This document shows positions 1-8,492 of a stretch of DNA of 64,000 bases, in pieces (position 1 is the first letter of the stretch; each line of letters begins with the position of its first letter). The DNA is from Stenotrophomonas rhizophila (GTDB lineage Bacteria; Pseudomonadota; Gammaproteobacteria; Xanthomonadales; Xanthomonadaceae): contig NZ_RJKV01000002.1 in the NCBI RefSeq assembly GCF_003751305.1, positions 62,001 through 126,000 on the forward strand, given 5' to 3'. Under the pieces are notes generated by a model, which saw only the letters and a list, made by a program, of their open reading frames with translations, had not been told where the DNA came from and did no database searches. Made by a program: the position numbers and the translations under genes.

Positions 1-99
1 TACGAAGGCAGCGGCCAGCACGCCCGCGTGCAGGTCGAATTCATCGAGGCCGGCAGCAAGTGGCTGGTGATGGCGTATGCCAATCTGACGGTGCTCTGA
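1..99 (+). CDS. uvrD: DNA helicase II UvrD, C-terminal fragment
   Basis: The reading frame is open from the first base and ends at TGA 97-99. It gives 32 residues that closely resemble the extreme C-terminus of UvrD, with the pattern EGSGQHARVQV followed by KWLVMAYANL; E. coli UvrD ends with EGSGEHSRLQV and KWLVAAYARL. UvrD is the 3'-5' SF1 helicase of nucleotide-excision and mismatch repair. All helicase motifs lie upstream of the window. The identification rests on this short tail, but the tail is distinctive. Confidence 0.8.
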   Translation, partial: YEGSGQHARVQVEFIEAGSKWLVMAYANLTVL

Positions 100-116
100 G
101 CAGCGCTCGTCATCCG

Positions 117-186
117 GTAGTGCCGGCCGCTGGCCGGCAGCTGCCTGCTGCGGCGTTGTCGGGAGCCGGCCAGCGGCCGGCACTAC
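117..186. repeat. Inverted pair of GTAG-headed REP (SMAG-like) elements
   Basis: A 22-nt unit beginning GTAGTGCCGGCCGCTGGCCG at 117-138 is followed by its exact inverted copy at 165-186. Each unit is itself a hairpin (GCCGGCC-GCT-GGCCGGC type). Single copies recur at 3139, 38885 and 46015, and a second inverted pair lies at 49309-49380. The GTAG head and palindromic body match the SMAG REPs described in S. maltophilia. The assignment to that family is by pattern only. Confidence 0.85.
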
Positions 187-219
187 AATGGGGCCATCCT
201 TTTCGAACAGGCCGCCGCC

Positions 220-774
220 ATGACCGATTCGCCGCTGCACCTCACCGTCAAGTTGAATGCCAAGCTCCAGCCCGAGCATCGCCATGAGCTGTTCGAAGAC
301 CCGCTCGATGCGCTGCTGGGCAGTGCCGAGCTGGGCGAGATCACCGGCGGTGGCACCGCGCTGACGGAAGACGGTGAAGTGGACTACGGCGATATCGAGG
401 TCGCGCTGAACGATCCGGCCTCGTTGCCTGGCGTGATCGAGCTGCTGGAGCAGCTGGGGGCGCCGAAGGGCTCGCTGATCCAGCGCGAAGGCGCCCCCGA
501 TCAGCCGTTCGGCGTCACCGAAGGCTTGGCGTTGTATCTCAACGGCACCGATCTGCCCGATGAGGTCTACGAACAGTGTGATTCGAACTATGTGTTCGAA
601 CAGATCGTCGAGCGCATCGAAGGCCACGGCGAGATCTGCAGCTGGTGGCAGGGCCCGACCGAGACGGCGCTGTATCTGTATGGCGCCTCGTTCGACACGA
701 TGCACGAGCGCATCGCCGATCTGCTGGCGAGCTACCCGCTGTGCCAGGGCGCACGCGTGGTGCGTACCGCCTGA
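220..774 (+). CDS. Conserved hypothetical protein, 184 aa
   Basis: An acidic soluble protein with no signal peptide or membrane segment. It starts MTDSPLHLTVKLNAKLQP and carries a Gly-rich stretch followed by the acidic motif TEDGEVDYGDIEVAL near residues 45-65. I do not recognise a named family. It stands alone, and its TGA (772-774) directly abuts the stop codon of the convergent ThuA-like gene with no spacer. A REP pair sits just upstream. Codon use is like that of the neighbours, so the reading frame is credible, but no function can be assigned. Confidence 0.75.
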   Translation: MTDSPLHLTVKLNAKLQPEHRHELFEDPLDALLGSAELGEITGGGTALTEDGEVDYGDIEVALNDPASLPGVIELLEQLGAPKGSLIQREGAPDQPFGVTEGLALYLNGTDLPDEVYEQCDSNYVFEQIVERIEGHGEICSWWQGPTETALYLYGASFDTMHERIADLLASYPLCQGARVVRTA

Positions 775-1506
775 TCAGCAGTCCGGCGCGTGGCCTGCTG
801 CATAGCGCAGGCCACGGCGCAGCTGCGCCCGCACATCCGGATTGGCGTACACCGCAGCATCATGGCCCAGCCCGGTGTACCAGCTGCGGCCGCCATCGAA
901 GGGCCGGCACCAGGCGATGGGATGATCGGCGCCCATGGTGCCGCCGTCGTAGCGCGCTTCGTCCACCGTCGCGATGACCTGCACCATCCCACGCGGATTG
1001 CGCCGGTAGTTGTAGAGCTCATCGCGGATCGGCCACGCCGGGCCTGACGGTTTGCCGTCACGCTCAGGCTGCACCCGCGTCTCCTGCAGACCCTCGGGGT
1101 GCTTGTGGAACCACGCGCCGACCAGTTCGCCGTACCACGGCCAGTCGTACTCGGTGTCGGCCGCGGCGTGCACGCCCATGAAGCCGCCGCCGTTGCGGAT
1201 GAACTGTTCCATCGCCGCCTGCTGCGCGGCGTCGAGCACATCGCCGGTGGTATTGGCGAAGACCACGGCGCGGTAGCGGGCGAGGTTGTCGGGGCGGAAA
1301 TCGCGGGGATCGTCGCTCGGGTCCGCCGTCATGCCGGCCTCGGCACTCAGCTCGCGCAGCGTCGCCACGGCCACAGGAATCGCGTCGTGGTGGAACTTGG
1401 CGGTGCGGCTGAAGATCAGCACGCGGTCCGGACCCGGCGCGGCGGAAAGTCCGGGTAGCGGCAGCAGGGCCAGCGAGCACAGCAGGGCAATGAGCAGAGG
1501 GCGCAT
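775..1506 (-). CDS. Exported ThuA-domain protein
   Basis: The 243-residue product has an N-terminal signal peptide (MRPLLIALLCSLALLPLPGL, cleavage likely after LSAA) and then a ThuA fold (class I glutamine amidotransferase-like). Visible family signs are VLIFSRTAKFHHDAIP near residue 30, FIRNGGGFMGVHAAADTEYDW near 110, and a C-terminal MGADHPIAW...GRSWYTGLGHD. ThuA proteins are associated with sugar utilisation; several secreted members sit with glycosidases, but none is nearby here. It is convergent with the upstream gene, their stop codons touching. Substrate unknown. Confidence 0.8.
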   Translation of the reverse strand: MRPLLIALLCSLALLPLPGLSAAPGPDRVLIFSRTAKFHHDAIPVAVATLRELSAEAGMTADPSDDPRDFRPDNLARYRAVVFANTTGDVLDAAQQAAMEQFIRNGGGFMGVHAAADTEYDWPWYGELVGAWFHKHPEGLQETRVQPERDGKPSGPAWPIRDELYNYRRNPRGMVQVIATVDEARYDGGTMGADHPIAWCRPFDGGRSWYTGLGHDAAVYANPDVRAQLRRGLRYAAGHAPDC

Positions 1507-1729
1507 GCGCGAAGTCTGTCATGGGCGTTGTCGGTCTCCGTCCTGCGCTGCAGCACAGGCATCCCAGGCAGCGCATGCCTGCGCTATCCGCGTTGTGGTG
1601 GGCCAGGGCGTCTCGCTTCATCCCCGATCGCCCCCGGCTCATCCCGGATTTCACACAGTTCGTCGCGTGCCGCTTGTCGCTCCCCCGGCCGGCGCCCAGA
1701 GTCTGCCCCTGTCCGCTGGGAGCGCACTC

Positions 1730-1987
1730 GTGAACAAGGGAATTCCATATCTGCTTGCTGCACTGGTCCTGCTGACATGGTCGGCAGGCTGGGCCGAGCC
1801 GGTGCTGGCCCTGTTCCAGCACGCGCAGACCTGCCTGGCCGACGGCGGCGACTTCGATCTGCTGCGCCTGCGCTGCCAGCCGCAGCCCAGTGGGGTGTGC
1901 ATCGGCCGGGCGACGCTGTGGTTCTGGCTGAGCGGCATCGTCTTCGCACTGGTCGCGCTGCTGGGCACGCGTCGCCGCACGCGCTGA
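1730..1987 (+). CDS. Small two-helix membrane or exported protein, hypothetical
   Basis: An 85-residue product starting at GTG 1730, chosen because GGGAG lies about 8 nt upstream and the first residues form a hydrophobic segment ([19 protein letters not shown]). A loop with two Cys residues ([16 protein letters not shown]) and a third Cys before the second helix follows. A second hydrophobic helix ([17 protein letters not shown]) ends in an RRRTR tail. The paired helices and short loop suggest an inner-membrane protein. No family recognised; the frame could be chance coding, so confidence is moderate. Confidence 0.55.
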   Translation: MNKGIPYLLAALVLLTWSAGWAEPVLALFQHAQTCLADGGDFDLLRLRCQPQPSGVCIGRATLWFWLSGIVFALVALLGTRRRTR

Positions 1988-2036
1988 CAGTCGAACACGC
2001 AACCGGCATCATCGGCTTCTGTCTGATGGAGGCCAT

Positions 2037-2606
2037 ATGCGTCCGAGTGAAAAGGAAAAGATGCTGTCCGGGCTGCCCTACCGCCCCGGTGATCCCGAGT
2101 TGCAGGCCGACATGGCCGCCGCCAAGGTGTGGATGGTCCGCTACAACGCCGCCCTGGCCGAAACCCCAGCCGTGCGCCGTGCGCTGTTACGCGAGCAGCT
2201 CGGTGCGGTCGGCGAGGGCGCGGTGATCCGGCCGCCATTCCACTGCGATTACGGCTACAACATCCGCCTGGGGCAAGGCGTGTTCCTCAACTACAACTGC
2301 GTGATCCTGGACGTGGCCGAGGTCAGCATCGGCGATGGCACCCAGATCGGTCCGGCAGTGCAGATCTATGCCGCCGACCATCCGCGTGATCCGCAGGCGC
2401 GGGCGGAAGGCCTGGAGTCGGCCAAGCCGGTCCGGATCGGGCGCAATGTCTGGATCGGGGGCGGCGCGATCGTGCTGCCCGGCGTCACCATCGGCGATGA
2501 CGCGGTGGTGGGTGCGGGCAGTGTGGTCACCCGCGATGTGCCTGCCGGCGCCACCGTGGTGGGCAATCCGGCGCGGGGGGTGCCTGCGCGCGCCCACGGC
2601 GATTGA
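2037..2606 (+). CDS. maa: Maltose/galactoside O-acetyltransferase (Maa/LacA family)
   Basis: A 189-residue acyltransferase of the left-handed beta-helix (hexapeptide repeat) class. It begins with the family's N-terminal Maa domain ([20 protein letters not shown]) and continues through hexapeptide repeats such as [17 protein letters not shown] and [20 protein letters not shown]. The catalytic His is in [12 protein letters not shown] near residue 117. It ends with the typical [17 protein letters not shown]. These enzymes transfer acetyl from acetyl-CoA to sugars. Length and order match E. coli Maa. It is probably a single-gene unit; its stop codon overlaps the FNR-like site of the next promoter. 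Confidence 0.9.
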   Translation: MRPSEKEKMLSGLPYRPGDPELQADMAAAKVWMVRYNAALAETPAVRRALLREQLGAVGEGAVIRPPFHCDYGYNIRLGQGVFLNYNCVILDVAEVSIGDGTQIGPAVQIYAADHPRDPQARAEGLESAKPVRIGRNVWIGGGAIVLPGVTIGDDAVVGAGSVVTRDVPAGATVVGNPARGVPARAHGD

Positions 2607-2651
2607 TCCAGCTCAAGGCACTGCGTCCACACCGGGTGTGCAATGGTGGTG
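2603..2651 (+). promoter_or_regulatory. Candidate FNR/Anr-dependent (class II) promoter for the stress-protein gene
   Basis: TTGATCCAGCTCAA at 2603-2616 matches the FNR consensus TTGAT-N4-ATCAA at 9 of 10 positions. A possible -10 box, TGCAAT, lies at 2639-2644 and predicts a start near 2651. The dyad centre would then be at -41.5, the standard class II activator position. The site overlaps the stop codon of the preceding gene. No footprint or mapped start is known to me. Confidence 0.55.
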
Positions 2652-2681
2652 TTCCCATCGCACACTCCAAGGAGCTCTGCC

Positions 2682-3128
2682 ATGTACAAGCGCATCCTGA
2701 TTGCCACCGATGGTTCGGAGCTGGCCGAGAAAGGTTTGGCCAAGGGCCTGGAGCTGGCCAAGGACCTCGATGCCGAGGTCGATATCGTGACCGTCTCCGA
2801 GCCATGGGCGGTGGGCATGTATGACGCGATGGGCTGGAGCGTGGGCTACATGAACACGCCCGAATACAAAGCCGACCGCGAAGAGACCGCGCAGAAGGTG
2901 CTGCAGCCGGCCAAGGCTGCTGCGCAAGCGCAGGGCCTGCGCACCGAAACCGTGCATGTGCTGGACCGCTATGCCGCCGATGGCATCATCGATACGGCCA
3001 CCGAACGCGGCAGCGACCTGATCGTGATGACCTCGCACGGCCGCCGTGGCGTGACCCGTGTGCTGCTCGGCAGCCAGACCGCCGAAGTGCTGGCACGCAG
3101 CACGGTACCGGTGCTGGTCATCCGATAA
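2682..3128 (+). CDS. Universal stress protein (UspA family)
   Basis: A 148-residue single-domain USP. The start at ATG 2682 is set by AAGGAG at 2669-2674; an upstream in-frame ATG at 2643 lacks such a site. The product opens MYKRILIATDGSELAEKGL (ATP-binding loop Asp near residue 10). It closes with the nucleotide-binding motif SHGRRGVTRVLLGS and VPVLVIR, so it is probably an ATP-binding member. These proteins act in the cytoplasm under stress or starvation. The FNR-type site upstream suggests induction at low oxygen, as for several Pseudomonas Usp proteins. Confidence 0.9.
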   Translation: MYKRILIATDGSELAEKGLAKGLELAKDLDAEVDIVTVSEPWAVGMYDAMGWSVGYMNTPEYKADREETAQKVLQPAKAAAQAQGLRTETVHVLDRYAADGIIDTATERGSDLIVMTSHGRRGVTRVLLGSQTAEVLARSTVPVLVIR

Positions 3129-3138
3129 CGGAGAAACG

Positions 3139-3180
3139 GTAGTGCCGGCCGCTGGCCGGCAGTGCCCCTCAGTGCCCCTC
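3139..3180. repeat. Single GTAG-headed REP plus a 10-bp tandem duplication
   Basis: GTAGTGCCGGCCGCTGGCCG begins at 3139, directly followed by AGTGCCCCTC repeated twice (3161-3180). The duplication runs up to the stop codon of the minus-strand 79-residue gene (3179-3181). Confidence 0.8.
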
Positions 3181-3418
3181 AATCGCGCAGTTTCAACGTC
3201 TGCGATTCATCCAGCGTGCCATCCGGCTGCAGCACCACATAGCGCTCGCCCGTCCGGTCGAACAGCACCGGCACGGGATCGCGGAACAGCGGGCGACGCA
3301 CGAAGCGCAGCTGCCAGCCGAAATGCTCCAGCGTCTCCACCGCCTGGCGCTGCTCTGCAGTGAGGCCGGCGCGCAGTTCAGCCGGATTCGGATCGTGGCG
3401 GCGTTCGGGTGTGGTCAT
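3179..3418 (-). CDS. Conserved hypothetical protein, 79 aa
   Basis: A small soluble protein, MTTPERRHDPNPAELRAGLT, with a helix-rich N-terminal half (LTAEQRQAVETLEHFGWQL) and a strand-rich C-terminal half (RPLFRDPVPVLFDRTGERYVVLQPDG). It has no Cys, signal or membrane segment. I recognise the type as a short protein often found beside the polA/DUF2782 locus in xanthomonads, but no function is known to me. It lies on the same strand as the DUF2782 lipoprotein gene, 81 nt downstream of it, and could be co-transcribed. Confidence 0.7.
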   Translation of the reverse strand: MTTPERRHDPNPAELRAGLTAEQRQAVETLEHFGWQLRFVRRPLFRDPVPVLFDRTGERYVVLQPDGTLDESQTLKLRD

Positions 3419-3499
3419 CGAGCGTGGGAAAGCAGGGATGGGGGTCAGCGCCTGGCCGACCCCATGCGGTCACGGGGCGGCAGCGGTCGACGCCCGGAA

Positions 3500-3781
3500 T
3501 CACCAGCTGTAGAGCTTCCAGTACACCGGCGAGACGCCGTCCTTGTCGCCGTCCATGCGGCCATCGCCGTTCTGGTCGTACATGTAGAACGGGGCGCCGC
3601 GCGACGGGGTCACCTTGACCATCCGCAGCTGGCCGCCGACCCGGTACTCCTCGATGGTGTCGCCGTTGTCCTGGACCGTCTTGACCACATCGGCACCGGT
3701 GACATCGACCGGGGGCCTGCCGCCGCCACCAGTGGCACAGCCAGCCAGCGCGAGCACGCCTGCGAGCAACAGAATCTTCAT
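3500..3781 (-). CDS. DUF2782-family lipoprotein
   Basis: A 93-residue lipoprotein. The signal peptide MKILLLAGVLALAGCATG has a clear lipobox (LAGC, Cys 15). The mature part carries the DUF2782 core (VVKTVQDNGDTIEEYRVGG then LRMVKVTPSRGAPFYMYD), followed by DQNGDGRMDGDKDG, an Asp-rich calcium-loop-like stretch. Members of this family sit next to polA in many gammaproteobacteria, and here it is divergent from polA with a 97-nt gap. The role is unknown; the calcium idea is inference from Asp spacing only. Confidence 0.85.
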   Translation of the reverse strand: MKILLLAGVLALAGCATGGGGRPPVDVTGADVVKTVQDNGDTIEEYRVGGQLRMVKVTPSRGAPFYMYDQNGDGRMDGDKDGVSPVYWKLYSW

Positions 3782-3878
3782 GGGCCGGGAGTCCTTGGGC
3801 GAAGAGGGCCCGATTATGCCCGATGGATCGTGAGGCCGGTGCCGACGACGGTCAGGGCCGGGCGCGTAGAATCGTCAC

Positions 3879-6650
3879 ATGAGCCGATTAGTCCTGATTG
3901 ACGGGTCCAGTTACCTGTATCGCGCGTTCCACGCGCTTCCGCCGCTGACCAACGCACACGGTGAACCCACCGGCGCGCTGTTCGGTGTGGTCAACATGCT
4001 GCGCGCCACCCTGAAGGAGCGCCCTGAGTACGTCGCCTTCGTGGTCGATGCGCCCGGCAAGACCTTCCGTGACGACCTGTATGCCGACTACAAGGCCAAC
4101 CGCCCGCCGATGCCTGACGACCTGCGGCCGCAGATCGAGCCGATGTGCCGCATCGTCGAGGCGCTGGGCCTGAGCATCCTGCGCATCCCCGGCGTGGAGG
4201 CCGACGATGTGATCGGCACGCTGGCCCTGCAGGGCCACCGCGATGGCCTGCAGGTGACCATCTCCACCGGCGACAAGGACTTCGCCCAGCTGGTCCGCCC
4301 GGGTATCGAACTGGTCAACACCATGACCGGCAGCCGCATGGATTCGGACGCGGCGGTGATGGAGAAGTTCGGCGTGCGCGCCGACCAGATCGTCGACCTG
4401 CTGGCGCTGATGGGCGATGCCGTGGACAACGTGCCCGGCGTGGAGAAGTGCGGCCCCAAGACTGCCGCCAAGTGGCTGGCCGAGCACCAGCACCTGGATG
4501 GGGTGATGGCGGCGGCGCCGACCATGAAGGGCAAGATCGGCGAGAACCTGCGCGCGGCACTGGAGCGCCTGCCGCTCAACCGCGAGCTGGTCACGATCCG
4601 CACCGATGTGCCGCTGGAGGTCTCGGCGCAGACGCTGCCGCTGCGCGACCCGGACGTGCCGTCGCTGAGCGAGCTGTACCTGCGTTACGGCTTCACCCAG
4701 GCGCTGAAGGAGCTGGGCGGCCCCGTGCCGGCCCCGGCCGCTGCCAGCGATGCCCCGGTCAGCCTGCGCGGCACTGCGGCCGGCTACGCCCGTGCCACGC
4801 CGGATGAGGCAGTGGTGCCGGTCGATCCGGCGCTCTCCGCCCCCGGCGAGTACGAGATGGTGCTGACCACCGAGCAGCTCGACGCCTGGGTGCAGCGCCT
4901 GGCCGATGCCGAGCTGATCTCGTTCGATACAGAGACCGACGCGCTGGACGCCATGCGCGCCAACCTGGTCGGCATCAGCCTGGCGGTTGAGCCGGGCCGG
5001 GCGGCCTATATCCCGGTCGGCCACGATTACCCCGGCGCGCCGGCCCAGCTGCCACGCGAGCAGGTGCTGGCCGCGCTGCGTCCTGCCCTGGAAGACCCCT
5101 CCAAGAAGAAGCTTGGCCAGCACGGCAAGTACGACCTGCACGTGCTGCGCCGCCACGGCGTGAACCTGCTGGGGTACCACGACGACACCATGCTGGAGAG
5201 CTTCGTGCTCAATTCCACCGCCACGCGCCATGACATGGACTCGCTGGCGATGCGCTACCTGGGCTACACCACCATCAAGTTCGAGGAGGTGGCCGGCAAG
5301 GGCGCCAAGCAGATCTCGTTCTCGCAGGTAGGCCTGGACGAAGCCTGCCGCTACGCCGCCGAAGACGCCGACGTGACCCTGCGCCTGCACCACGCGCTGC
5401 AGCCGCAGCTGCAGGCCACGCCCTCGCTGGACAGCGTCTACCGCGACATCGAGATGCCGCTGGTGCCGGTGCTGACCCGCATCGAAGCCAATGGCGTGCA
5501 CATCGACATGGCCGAGCTGCGCCGCCAGAGCCAGGACCTGGGCTCGCGCATGCTGGCCGCCCAGCAGAAGGCCACGGAGCTGGCCGGGCGCACCTTCAAC
5601 CTGGATTCGCCCAAGCAGCTGCAGGCCGTGCTGTTCGACGAGCTGCAGCTGCCGGCGCTGGTGAAGACCCCCAAGGGCCAGCCGAGCACCAATGAAGAGG
5701 CGCTGGAGGCGATCGCCGAGCAGCACGAGCTGCCGCGGGTGATCCTGGAGTACCGCGGGCTGGCCAAGCTGCGCAGCACCTACACCGACAAGCTGCCGGA
5801 GATGATCAACCAGGACACCGGGCGGGTACACACCAGTTACCACCAGTCCGGTGCCGCCACCGGCCGGCTGTCCTCATCGGACCCGAACCTGCAGAACATC
5901 CCGATCCGCACCGAGGATGGCCGCCGCATCCGCCGCGCCTTCGTGGCCCCGCCGGGCCGCAAGATCCTGGCCTGCGATTACTCGCAGATCGAGCTGCGGA
6001 TCATGGCCCACCTCTCCGAGGACCCCGGCCTGGTGCGGGCCTTCGAGCAGGGCGTGGACGTGCACCGGGCGACCGCGGCGGAAGTTTTCAGCCGCAGCCT
6101 GGAGGAGGTCACCTCGAACGAGCGCCGGGCCGCCAAGGCGATCAACTTCGGCCTGATGTACGGCATGAGCGCGTTCGGCCTGGCCCGCAACCTGGGCATC
6201 GACCGCGGCCAGGCCCAGGATTACGTAGCGCTGTACTTCAGCCGCTACCCGGGCGTGCGCGACTTCATGGAGCGGATGCGCCAGCAGGCCCGCGACCAGG
6301 GCTATGTGGAAACCCTGTTCGGCCGCCGCCTGTACCTGAACGACATCAACGCCCGCAACCAGGGCCTGCGGGCGGGTGCTGAACGGGCCGCGATCAATGC
6401 CCCGATGCAGGGCACCGCGGCGGACATCATCAAGCGCGCCATGGTGAAGGTGGACAGCTGGCTGCAGGACCACAGCGACCAGGCCAAGATGATTCTGCAG
6501 GTGCACGATGAACTGGTGTTCGAAACCGAAAGCAGTTTCCTCGACACCTTGCGTTTGAAAGTGGTTGAACTGATGTCGTCAGCGGCCGAACTGCGCGTGC
6601 CGTTGGTGGTGGACGCTGGCGTCGGTGATAACTGGGACGAGGCACATTGA
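3879..6650 (+). CDS. polA: DNA polymerase I
   Basis: The 923-residue product has all three Pol I domains. The N-terminal 5'-3' exonuclease (about 1-290) starts LVLIDGSSYLYRAFHALPPL. The 3'-5' proofreading domain (about 320-510) keeps FDTETD, KYDLHVLRRHG and YAAEDADVTL, so proofreading should be active. The polymerase domain contains DYSQIELRIMAHLSED, RRAAKAINFGLMYGMS and QVHDELVFE. It fills gaps and removes RNA primers during repair and replication. It is monocistronic, with the divergent DUF2782 gene upstream and the sX13-like RNA downstream, an arrangement comparable to polA-spf in enterics. Confidence 0.98.
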   Translation: MSRLVLIDGSSYLYRAFHALPPLTNAHGEPTGALFGVVNMLRATLKERPEYVAFVVDAPGKTFRDDLYADYKANRPPMPDDLRPQIEPMCRIVEALGLSILRIPGVEADDVIGTLALQGHRDGLQVTISTGDKDFAQLVRPGIELVNTMTGSRMDSDAAVMEKFGVRADQIVDLLALMGDAVDNVPGVEKCGPKTAAKWLAEHQHLDGVMAAAPTMKGKIGENLRAALERLPLNRELVTIRTDVPLEVSAQTLPLRDPDVPSLSELYLRYGFTQALKELGGPVPAPAAASDAPVSLRGTAAGYARATPDEAVVPVDPALSAPGEYEMVLTTEQLDAWVQRLADAELISFDTETDALDAMRANLVGISLAVEPGRAAYIPVGHDYPGAPAQLPREQVLAALRPALEDPSKKKLGQHGKYDLHVLRRHGVNLLGYHDDTMLESFVLNSTATRHDMDSLAMRYLGYTTIKFEEVAGKGAKQISFSQVGLDEACRYAAEDADVTLRLHHALQPQLQATPSLDSVYRDIEMPLVPVLTRIEANGVHIDMAELRRQSQDLGSRMLAAQQKATELAGRTFNLDSPKQLQAVLFDELQLPALVKTPKGQPSTNEEALEAIAEQHELPRVILEYRGLAKLRSTYTDKLPEMINQDTGRVHTSYHQSGAATGRLSSSDPNLQNIPIRTEDGRRIRRAFVAPPGRKILACDYSQIELRIMAHLSEDPGLVRAFEQGVDVHRATAAEVFSRSLEEVTSNERRAAKAINFGLMYGMSAFGLARNLGIDRGQAQDYVALYFSRYPGVRDFMERMRQQARDQGYVETLFGRRLYLNDINARNQGLRAGAERAAINAPMQGTAADIIKRAMVKVDSWLQDHSDQAKMILQVHDELVFETESSFLDTLRLKVVELMSSAAELRVPLVVDAGVGDNWDEAH

Positions 6651-6792
6651 GGCCTGAATCACAGTCAAAACGCTGAATTGGTTCATTGCTTCCCGATAAT
6701 CTGACTGTTGGATGAATGTTTCCGGGAGGAGCCCAGTATTAATTGGGCGCCTTCACGAACTATCAATGTTCGGAGTGCTTTTATAGACCTCG

Positions 6793-6917
6793 ACAGGCGC
6801 AACGCCTGTTGTGGATCTCTCCCATCCCCTGGAGCAGATCTCGGAACGGGGGCTCCTCCCCAAGCGCCCGTTCCCCGGCCCCGCTAACCTCCCCCTGGTT
6901 GGCGGGGCTTTTTATTT
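6793..6917 (+). ncRNA. sX13-like small regulatory RNA downstream of polA
   Basis: This stretch of the 357-nt gap between polA and the DUF421 gene folds into four consecutive hairpins: ACAGGCG/CGCCTGT (6793-6809); a stem at 6814-6840 with loop CATCCCCT; an 8-bp stem GGAACGGG/CCCGTTCC (6843-6874) with a C-rich loop containing CCTCCCC; and a 12-bp intrinsic terminator (6878-6908) with loop TCCCCCT followed by TTTTTATTT. C-rich loops, a length of about 115-120 nt and the polA-adjacent position are what is reported for Xanthomonas sX13, which pairs with G-rich mRNA sites. A TATAGA -10 box at 6782-6787 fits a start near 6793; no good -35 is visible. The rest of the gap holds only a weak hairpin after polA. 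Confidence 0.8.
6878..6917 (+). terminator. Rho-independent terminator of the sX13-like RNA
   Basis: A 12-bp stem (GCCCCGCTAACC paired with GGTTGGCGGGGC, one T-G wobble), a loop TCCCCCT and a run of five T then ATTT. It is one of the clearest intrinsic terminators in the window. Its C-rich loop resembles the other loops of the RNA. Confidence 0.88.
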
Positions 6918-7007
6918 GTGGCGCCGGAAAACGGCCGCCCGCGATGCCCGACCATTGCCTCTGGCCGGGTGCCGGCCCATGCTGGCCGGACCAGTCGGGG
7001 AGAGGCG

Positions 7008-7479
7008 ATGAGCGACCTGTTTGCATTGGCCATGCCGTGGTGGGAATTCATCCTGCGCGCGGTGGTGGTGTACGTGGTGGTGCTGGGCATGGTGCGGCTC
7101 TCGGGCAAACGCGCGCTGGGCCAGATCACCCCCTTCGACGTGTTGCTGATCGTGCTGCTGGGCAACGCGGTGCAGAACGCACTGCTGGGCCAGGACACCT
7201 CCCTGGGCGGCGGCCTGCTGCTCGCGGCGACGCTGATCTCGATCAACTACGGCGTCGGCTGGCTGACCACGCGCAGCCGTCGGATCGAATCGCTGGTCGA
7301 AGGCGAGCCGGTGCTGATCGCACGCGATGGCAAAGTGCTCGACTCGGTACTCAAGCGTGAGCTGGTGACCCCGTCCGATCTGGACGCCGCGCTGCGTCAG
7401 CAGGGCTGCCTGACGATCGACGACGTCGCCTTGGCGGTGCTGGAGATCAACGGGCACATCACGATCGTGCCGAAGAAAT

Positions 7480-7481
<2 letters not shown>
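7008..7481 (+). CDS. DUF421 (YetF-like) membrane protein
   Basis: A 157-residue inner-membrane protein with three N-terminal hydrophobic segments (about 11-30, 45-62 and 66-85) and a soluble C-terminal DUF421 domain. Family signatures are RLSGKRALGQITPFDVLLIVLLGNAVQ and EGEPVLIARDGKVLD. ATG 7008 follows GGGGAGAGG with good spacing; further upstream the frame runs into the sX13 terminator. The related B. subtilis YetF and YrbG proteins have no settled function. The stop codon TAA is also the first triplet of the palindromic repeat that follows. Confidence 0.85.
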
Positions 7482-8482
<1,001 letters not shown>

Positions 8483-8492
8483 TCACTGGCGC

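Noticed and set aside
3888..5843. 651-residue open frame on the minus strand inside polA
   Set aside because: It is antisense to a gene with all Pol I motifs. High-GC codon bias leaves long open antisense frames, and the product is Gln/His/Leu/Gly-rich with no recognisable domain.
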